Source: Wukongibacter sp050859025
Lineage (GTDB): Bacteria > Bacillota > Clostridia > Peptostreptococcales > Caminicellaceae
Reading direction: 5' to 3'
Length of the DNA stretch: 64,000 nucleotides
Assembly (NCBI RefSeq): GCF_050859025.1
Contig: NZ_CP138200.1
Span: 3,596,001-3,660,000, forward strand
The notes under the pieces were generated by a model. The model saw only the letters and a list, made by a program, of their open reading frames with translations, did no database searches and was not told the DNA's origin. The position numbers and the translations under genes are program-made. Positions 58,405 through 64,000 of this stretch are shown here, piece after piece. The stretch's first letter is position 1; every line of letters begins with the position of its first letter.

Positions 58405-59964
58405 ATGGAATACGGATGGTTTTCTATTTTACCACCAATCTTAGCAATTATTTTATCACTATTCACTGGCGAAGTTCTTTTATCTCTTTTTTTAGCAGTT
58501 TTAGTTGGTGCAACAATTATATCTTCTAATCCTATACTTGGATTTACTGCTACACTAAACAAATATATCGTTGGATCTTTAACCGATGAGTGGAATGTCA
58601 GTATACTTATTTTTTGCCTTTCTATCGGAGGTTTAATAGGGCTACTTAGTAAGAATGGAGGAACAAAGGGTATAGCAAATATAGTTGTTTCCAAGGCCAA
58701 AGGAACTAAATCTACATTATTTATGACCTGGCTTATGGGAGTTCTCATATTTTTTGATGATTATGCCAATTCTCTTATAGTCGGAAACACCATGAGAAGC
58801 ATTACAGATAAAATGAAAATATCTAGAGAAAAGTTGGCCTATATTGTTGACTCAACTGCTGCTCCAGTGTCTAGTATAGCTCTAATATCCACTTGGGTTG
58901 GCTTTGAGACCGGTCTAATAAGAGACAGTATAGCTAAACTAGGCTTAGATCTTAATCCATATAAAATTTTTATACAAACTATTCCCTATAGATTTTATAG
59001 TATCTTAGCCTTAGTATTTGTTTTACTAGTTATTTTTACCGGAAAGGATTTTGGTCCAATGGCAAGGGCTGAAAAAAGAACTAAATTGACTGGTAAACTC
59101 TATGCCGATAATGCCAATCCTATAGTTTCTGACGAGGTATCATCTTTAATACCTGAAAACATTGAAGGCAAATGGTACAATGCAGTTATTCCAATATTGT
59201 CTGTTATTGTTATTACGATTATTGGGCTATTTATAAATGGTGGCGGCCTTGATGGCGTAGGTATTCAGACGGCCTTTGGAAGTGCCGATGCAAGCGTGGT
59301 TTTACTTTGGTCTTCATTTGGTGGAACAATTATCGCTGCAATAATGTGTCTATCTCAAAGACTTTTATCTATTAAAGAAATAATAGATTCATGGGTTTCC
59401 GGGGTAAAATCTATGACCGTTGCATCACTAATATTGGTTCTTGCTTGGTCACTAGGAGGAGTTAATGATGATCTTGGTACTGCAAAATTCATTGTAGGAC
59501 TAGCAGAAGGAAATCTAAGTCCATCACTTTTACCTTTACTAATGTTTATACTTCCTTGTTTAGTAGCCTTTTCAACAGGGTCATCTTGGGGAGCTAATAC
59601 TATAGTTATGCCCCTTGCTATACCCCTTGCTATACAGCTTGGAGGTTCAGAACTACTTATTCCAGTTGTAGGTTCTGTCTTAACTGGAGCAGTTTTTGGA
59701 GATCATTGTTCTCCTGTATCAGACACAACAATAATGTCTTCTATGGCAAGTGCATGTGATCATATAGACCATGTAAAAACACAGCTGCCCTATGCTACGA
59801 CCGTAGCAATAGTTTCTATAATAGTTGGTTTTATACCTGCCGGGCTTGGATTTAATCCATTTATCTCACTTGTTTTGGGTGTGTTTTTGTTAATAGGATT
59901 TTTATATAAATTCGGAATCTCCACTAATAAAAGTTCTTCTATAGCAACCAACACTAAAACTTAA
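58405..59964 (+). CDS. NhaC-family transporter, probable lysine importer (LysW type)
   Basis: A 519-residue membrane protein with about 12-13 helices in the NhaC Na+/H+ antiporter-like superfamily. Typical stretches: LFFDDYANSLIVGNTMRS-like DDYAN, DSTAAPVSSIALISTWVGFE, FSTGSSWGANTIVMPLAIP and GAVFGDHCSPVSDTT. Family members preceded by a lysine riboswitch have been proposed as lysine transporters; here a lysine riboswitch stands upstream, beyond an IS insertion. ATG follows TAGGAGG at 8 bases. Control by lysine is probably broken, and transcription may now depend on the IS or on a cryptic promoter. Confidence 0.85.
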   Translation: MEYGWFSILPPILAIILSLFTGEVLLSLFLAVLVGATIISSNPILGFTATLNKYIVGSLTDEWNVSILIFCLSIGGLIGLLSKNGGTKGIANIVVSKAKGTKSTLFMTWLMGVLIFFDDYANSLIVGNTMRSITDKMKISREKLAYIVDSTAAPVSSIALISTWVGFETGLIRDSIAKLGLDLNPYKIFIQTIPYRFYSILALVFVLLVIFTGKDFGPMARAEKRTKLTGKLYADNANPIVSDEVSSLIPENIEGKWYNAVIPILSVIVITIIGLFINGGGLDGVGIQTAFGSADASVVLLWSSFGGTIIAAIMCLSQRLLSIKEIIDSWVSGVKSMTVASLILVLAWSLGGVNDDLGTAKFIVGLAEGNLSPSLLPLLMFILPCLVAFSTGSSWGANTIVMPLAIPLAIQLGGSELLIPVVGSVLTGAVFGDHCSPVSDTTIMSSMASACDHIDHVKTQLPYATTVAIVSIIVGFIPAGLGFNPFISLVLGVFLLIGFLYKFGISTNKSSSIATNTKT

Positions 59965-60089
59965 TATAAGAATTTAATAAAGGATGAATTGAGAACATGA
60001 TTTATCTTGCTGCATAGTTTAAATAATATATATTAAGATGGAGGTCTGTGTTATTTTTTAAAGATATCACCTATAGCATAAAAATTGAA

Positions 60090-60128
60090 ATGACTACGAA
60101 CAACAAATTTCTTTGTTATCGTAGTCAT
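60090..60128 (+). terminator. Hairpin after the NhaC-family gene
   Basis: ATGACTACGA / TCGTAGTCAT stem extended by AACAAA / TTTGTT. The loop is small; no strong T run follows. Together with the next hairpin it fills the 340-base gap between convergent genes. Confidence 0.55.
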
Positions 60129-60185
60129 CTCTCGAAGAGAAATATTATGAAAACTAGAAGATTGTTTTCCAGTTTTTATTTAAAG

Positions 60186-60226
60186 ATTTAGGCGACCTTG
60201 CGCATACGTCACAAGACCGCCTAAAT
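60186..60226. other. Palindromic hairpin in a convergent gap
   Basis: ATTTAGGCG / CGCCTAAAT stem with a 23-base loop, between two convergent genes. No clear T run. Confidence 0.5.
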
Positions 60227-60265
60227 TTCAAAACCTAAAATTTTATTCATTTTAAAACACCCCAG

Positions 60266-60297
60266 GGATGTCTCTTAATAGTTCTTTTGAGTCATCC
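60266..60297 (-). terminator. Terminator-like stem after the LysM-GH18 gene
   Basis: GGATGACTC / GAGACATCC imperfect stem on the minus strand, then CTGGGGTGTTTT; 8 bases after the stop. Confidence 0.5.
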
Positions 60298-60304
60298 TCT
60301 CATT

Positions 60305-61585
60305 TTAGAGTACTTTTTTTATATCAAACAAAGATTCCAATACTAACCAATTCTGTGGGAAAAATTTATTTATTGTCCAGTAGCTTACACCGCCAAGATT
60401 TTTTCTATTAGCCAGCCTAAGCTTAGCATCAATACTTCTAGCATCCTCAAACCATACCACATGTTGCTTTCCATTATTATCATAATAATAATAAAATGGT
60501 GCCTGAGATTTTTGATCGTATTGAATTGCTGCGTTGACATTTGCTGCAAGATCTACTGCACCTGTATTAGTAACAGTTTTTGCCGCAGTTCCTTGAGTAT
60601 ATGGAAGTGTCCAGTCATACCCATAGTTTGGTATTCCCATATAAATCTTTTTACTTGGTATCTCAGTTATAGCATAATTTATAACTTCTTCTATTTTATT
60701 TATTGGTGCTACTGCCAATGGAGGACCATAGGTATATCCCCACTCATAGGTCATTATTATTACATGATCTACCAAAGCTCCATGTACAGGGTAATCATGT
60801 CCTTGATATACTACTCCTGGCTGATCTGCAGTTATCTTTGGAGCCACTGCTGTTGTAACTGTGTATCCCATAGGTTTAAGCCTACTGGTTATCTTTCTTA
60901 AGAAATTGTTATAATACTCCTTATCTTCAGGGTATATATACTCAAAATCAATATCAAGACCAGCATAATTCTTTTGGTTAAGGTTATTAATTACATTATT
61001 GATAAGCGTTTCTTGAATTTCGTCATTTCTAAGTATGCTTCTTGCTATATCGCTGCTAAAGCCGCCTCCAGTTTCAAGATTTGTGATTACCATAATTGGC
61101 GCCACGCCTGCGTCTCTTGCAGCTTTAATTAAGTCATCATCTTCAATTGAATTGATAGTACCATCGGCATTAACTTCATAGCTAAAAATACTAAGATAGG
61201 TTAAGTATGGTAATGTCTTTTTTAGAACTTCCATATCAATGTTTGGAAATGCATAGCCATTAACCTCTATTGAGCCTAGCTTCTTTGTCCTTGGTGGGAT
61301 AGTTATAACTTGACCAGGATATATTTCTGTTGGGCTTGTTATGTCTGGATTGGCTTCAAGTATAGCTTCCACCGTTACTCCGTACTGTCTTGCAATAGAG
61401 TAAAGACTTTCTCCAGGTACTATTTTATGCTGCCTATCCCCCTCCAATATAACTAAGGTCTGGCCTACAACAAGTCTACCTGGATCTGCAAGTTCATTAT
61501 CCTCAGCAATTTTAAAAGGTGCAACGCCATATAACTGTCCTATGCTAAATAAACTTTCTCCCGGTCTAACAACGTGAATTATCAA
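60305..61585 (-). CDS. LysM and GH18 domain protein (spore cortex-lytic type)
   Basis: A 426-residue protein with two LysM repeats (about 3-48, VRPGESLFSIGQLYGV; about 52-96, VPGESLYSIARQYGV) and a GH18 catalytic domain. The GH18 signature DxxDxDxE is YAGLDIDFEYIYPED, with the acid Glu present. The same layout is found in SleL/YaaH, which digest cortex fragments on germination. No signal peptide is present, also as in those spore proteins. The start is TTG, 8 bases after AAAGGGGTG. Single gene. Confidence 0.9.
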   Translation of the reverse strand: MIIHVVRPGESLFSIGQLYGVAPFKIAEDNELADPGRLVVGQTLVILEGDRQHKIVPGESLYSIARQYGVTVEAILEANPDITSPTEIYPGQVITIPPRTKKLGSIEVNGYAFPNIDMEVLKKTLPYLTYLSIFSYEVNADGTINSIEDDDLIKAARDAGVAPIMVITNLETGGGFSSDIARSILRNDEIQETLINNVINNLNQKNYAGLDIDFEYIYPEDKEYYNNFLRKITSRLKPMGYTVTTAVAPKITADQPGVVYQGHDYPVHGALVDHVIIMTYEWGYTYGPPLAVAPINKIEEVINYAITEIPSKKIYMGIPNYGYDWTLPYTQGTAAKTVTNTGAVDLAANVNAAIQYDQKSQAPFYYYYDNNGKQHVVWFEDARSIDAKLRLANRKNLGGVSYWTINKFFPQNWLVLESLFDIKKVL

Positions 61586-61671
61586 AAAATCACCCCTTTC
61601 GTTTCAGTATATGCGTAGATTTATTAGAAGTTGCAAGTTCTATATTACAAGTCAAATTAATCTTTTTTAAA

Positions 61672-61707
61672 ACAAAAATCACAGCAAAACTTTACTGTGA
61701 TTTTTGT
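61672..61707 (-). terminator. Terminator after the serA-DUF1015 operon
   Basis: A perfect 13-bp stem (ACAAAAATCACAG / CTGTGATTTTTGT) with a 10-base loop, in the gap of about 190 bases downstream of the DUF1015 gene. Confidence 0.8.
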
Positions 61708-61778
61708 TAAAATTGAATATTTATTTGGAAGCCTTTAGAATATTTATCTAAAAGCTTTAGTGAGCACCTTAGTAGATA

Positions 61779-63029
61779 TTAATCATTTAGTCTATGAACA
61801 AATAATCCACTTCTTAGCTTAGGTTCAAACCAAGTAGATTTAGGAGGCATTACTTCACCAGCATCAGCAATTGATATTAAATCTTCCATAGTCGTTGGAT
61901 ACATCGAAAAAGCTATTTTCATATCCTTAGCAACTCTTCTTTCAAGCTCCTCTAGACCTCTAATACCACCAACAAAGTCTATCCTCTTGTCAGTTCTTGG
62001 GTTTTCTATTCCAAGTAAAGGATCTAAAAGATTCTTTTGTAGTATTGATACATCTAATCTATCTACAGGATCATTTGCATCATATATACCTTGCTTAGCT
62101 GTTAATTTGTACCACTTTCCCTCTAGATACATTCCAAAGGTATGTTTTTCTACAGGCTTGTACTGCCCTTCTCCTTTGTATTCTTCTACATCAAACTTTT
62201 CTTTAACCTTAGCAACAAAATCTTCATCAGATAAACCATTAAGATCCTTAACTACTCTATTATAATCCATGATAAATAAGTCTTCATCAGGGAATATTAC
62301 TGATAAGAAATAGTTAAATTCTTCTTGTCCAGTATACTCAGGATTAGCTTCTCTTCTTTTAAGACCAACCTTAACAGATGATGCAGATCTATGGTGTCCA
62401 TCAGCTATATATAAGTATTTTATTCCAGCAAAAATCTCTCCAATTTTAGTGATTATCTCTTCATCTTCTATTACCCATGCAATATGTGTTATTGCATCAT
62501 CACTTGTGAAGTTATATACTGGCTTATGGAATTTTATCCAATCATTAATTATTGTGTTTATTTCATCATTTTTTCTATATGTTAAGAATATCGGAGCAGT
62601 ATTTGCATCACAATAATCAAAGTTATTTATTCTGTCTACTTCTTTTTGAGGTCTTGTAAACTCATGCTTTTTGATGATATCATTCATATAGTCGTCAATT
62701 GAAGTACAGCCTACTATTCCAGTTTGAACTCTACCGTCCATGATTTGTCTATAAATATAGAATTTAGGATTCTCATCTTGGTTTAATATGCCATCACTAA
62801 TCATGTTATCTAAATTTTTTCTTGCAGTTTTATAAACACTTTCGTCGTATTGACTTACTGAATCGTCAACATCTATTTCAGCCCTTACTACATGTAAGAA
62901 AGATTCCTTATTTCCCTTTGCCATTTCTTTAGCTTCTTCTCTATTCATAACATCATATGGAAGAGAAGCAACTTTTTCTACTAGCTCAATCTTTGGTCTA
63001 ATTCCTTTAAACGGTCTTACAACAGCCAC
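61779..63029 (-). CDS. DUF1015-family protein
   Basis: A 416-residue protein of the DUF1015 family. VVRPFKGIRP starts it, followed by ASLPYDVMNREEA, a central IADGHHRSASSVKV with paired histidines, and VGGIRGLEELERRV near the end. It is soluble and of normal length. Its biochemical role is unknown, but in Clostridia it is found with serA and serC, hinting at a link with serine metabolism; a kinase-like role has been suggested for some members. Start is GTG after TAGGAGG. It follows serA by 13 bases. Confidence 0.85.
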   Translation of the reverse strand: MAVVRPFKGIRPKIELVEKVASLPYDVMNREEAKEMAKGNKESFLHVVRAEIDVDDSVSQYDESVYKTARKNLDNMISDGILNQDENPKFYIYRQIMDGRVQTGIVGCTSIDDYMNDIIKKHEFTRPQKEVDRINNFDYCDANTAPIFLTYRKNDEINTIINDWIKFHKPVYNFTSDDAITHIAWVIEDEEIITKIGEIFAGIKYLYIADGHHRSASSVKVGLKRREANPEYTGQEEFNYFLSVIFPDEDLFIMDYNRVVKDLNGLSDEDFVAKVKEKFDVEEYKGEGQYKPVEKHTFGMYLEGKWYKLTAKQGIYDANDPVDRLDVSILQKNLLDPLLGIENPRTDKRIDFVGGIRGLEELERRVAKDMKIAFSMYPTTMEDLISIADAGEVMPPKSTWFEPKLRSGLFVHRLND

Positions 63030-63042
63030 TATATATTACCTC

Positions 63043-63954
63043 CTATGCAAAAAATTTAGTTATTACTTCTATTACTTCAATACCTATCCTAGCTTGGGCT
63101 TCTTTAGTAGATGCCCCAATGTGAGGTGTTAACGATACCTTTGGATGAGTATATAATGCTTCATTTCTTGTTGGCTCTTCTTCAAATACATCTATAGCTG
63201 CAGCAGCAATTTTATCAGAGTCAAGTGCCTTGATTAATGCTTTTTCACAAACAACTCCGCCCCTTGCAGTATGTACTAAGTAAGCTCCATCTTTCATCTT
63301 GTTAAACTGCTCTTCCTTCAGTATCGCTCCAACGTCCTTATTAAAAGGTATATGGATTGATATGAAGTCTGATTTAGCTAATAATTCGTCAAGAGTTACA
63401 AATGTAAACTCATCATATCCTTCCATAGAACCAAACTTATCTGTATAAATAACATTCATACCAAGTGCACTTGCTTTTCTAGCAACTGACTTTGCAATTC
63501 TTCCAAAGCCTATTAACCCAAGTGTTCTACCATTTAGTTCTATTCCTTTATATTGCTTTTTGTTCCATTTGCCTTCTCTCATTGTTACATTTGCAATATG
63601 TATATGTCTAGCAAGTGCAAACATGTGAGCTATAGCAAGTTCAGCCACAGAGTCGCTACTTGCATTTGGAGTATTCATAACTTGAATGCCATGCTCCATA
63701 GCATAATTTACGTCAATATTGTCTACTCCTACACCAGCTCTAACTACAAGCTTTAATCTCTTTGTATCTAAAGCAGCATCTATAATTTCTTTACGAACCT
63801 TCGTTGCGGAACGCACAACTAAAGCATCAAATTCTTTTACTTTTTCTTTAAGTTCTTCTACTTCATAAAACTCTTCTACAACTTCAAAGCCAGCATCTAC
63901 TAAACTTTTAACAGCACTTTTATCCATACCATCAGTAACTAATATCCTTATCAT
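63043..63954 (-). CDS. serA: D-3-phosphoglycerate dehydrogenase (short form)
   Basis: A 303-residue 2-hydroxyacid dehydrogenase with the NAD loop GLIGFGRIAKSVA, catalytic Arg in VRAGVGVDNID, Glu near HTARGGVVCEKAL/EEEPT and His in PHIGASTKEAQ. It lacks the C-terminal ACT domain, so serine feedback through ACT is absent. It catalyses the first step of serine synthesis; close relatives act on other 2-hydroxyacids, but the DUF1015 partner supports serA. Only 46 bases lie upstream before the window ends, too few to see a promoter or a serC neighbour. Confidence 0.88.
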   Translation of the reverse strand: MIRILVTDGMDKSAVKSLVDAGFEVVEEFYEVEELKEKVKEFDALVVRSATKVRKEIIDAALDTKRLKLVVRAGVGVDNIDVNYAMEHGIQVMNTPNASSDSVAELAIAHMFALARHIHIANVTMREGKWNKKQYKGIELNGRTLGLIGFGRIAKSVARKASALGMNVIYTDKFGSMEGYDEFTFVTLDELLAKSDFISIHIPFNKDVGAILKEEQFNKMKDGAYLVHTARGGVVCEKALIKALDSDKIAAAAIDVFEEEPTRNEALYTHPKVSLTPHIGASTKEAQARIGIEVIEVITKFFA

Positions 63955-64000
63955 ATCAAAGCCTCCAAACGGTTATTCTTATCCTATAATCCAAGAATTT

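Noticed and set aside
58383..58748. 121-codon minus-strand frame after the IS
   Set aside because: Antisense to the start of the NhaC-family gene.
60461..60901. 146-codon plus-strand open frame
   Set aside because: Antisense to the GH18 domain, rich in Cys/Tyr/Ile shadow codons.

Overview
This 64 kb window is a piece of chromosome from an AT-rich, anaerobic, endospore-forming Firmicute of the class Clostridia. The gene order and the presence of an ornithine fermentation operon suggest an amino-acid-fermenting Tissierellia or Peptostreptococcaceae-like organism. Spore genes (a SpoIID-like protein, a BofC-like protein, a YtvI-like protein and a LysM-GH18 spore-lytic-type enzyme), a SCIFF peptide with its radical SAM maturase, a T-box leader and several riboswitches support this. 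Almost all genes up to 45 kb are on the minus strand, so operons read from high to low coordinates.

Layout. 1-1,100: a run of very small acidic proteins, two of them paralogous, of unknown function with a weak resemblance to R-body (RebB) proteins. 1,194-9,262: a complete Stickland-type ornithine operon (ord, ortA, ortB, oraS, oraE, a GlmL/MutL-like ATPase, orr). It converts L-ornithine through D-ornithine and 2,4-diaminopentanoate to D-alanine and acetyl-CoA. A near-perfect sigma-54 promoter lies before ord, and the gene upstream (9,492-10,913) encodes a PAS-AAA-Fis sigma-54 activator. Palindromes and direct repeats between the two look like activator sites. 11.2-11.9 kb: a CsoR-type repressor and an RseC-like thiol protein.

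12-38 kb: the conserved clostridial housekeeping block. It holds hisS-aspS under a T-box, hemZ, an MBL hydrolase, dtd, relA/spoT, apt, a RecJ-like protein whose catalytic motifs are lost, a LapA-like protein, secF-secD, a gamma-carbonic-anhydrase fold protein, SCIFF and its maturase, yajC, tgt, queA, a SpoIID-like gene, a DUF2905 gene, ruvB-ruvA-ruvC and a BofC-like gene. 38-45 kb: small hypothetical genes, a GlnK/GlnL-like two-component system in front of gltS, fabI and ltaE.

45-54 kb: a ytvI-like gene, an unusual 634-residue glutamine synthetase and a MscS channel on the plus strand; then, on the minus strand, a heavy-metal-exporter-like permease with a cobalamin riboswitch in its 3' region, and a YyaL-like thioredoxin-domain protein. 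54-64 kb: small genes; a lysine riboswitch; an IS3-family element inserted in the loop of that riboswitch's terminator; the NhaC-family (probable lysine) transporter that the riboswitch should control; a LysM-GH18 hydrolase; and a DUF1015-serA pair.

Intergenic spaces carry three families of short palindromic repeats. Family A has about ten copies of 85-110 bp, family B has four copies of about 105 bp, and family C has two related copies. Many sit exactly at gene ends and some supply the stop codon of the upstream gene. I saw no rRNA, tRNA, CRISPR array or prophage.
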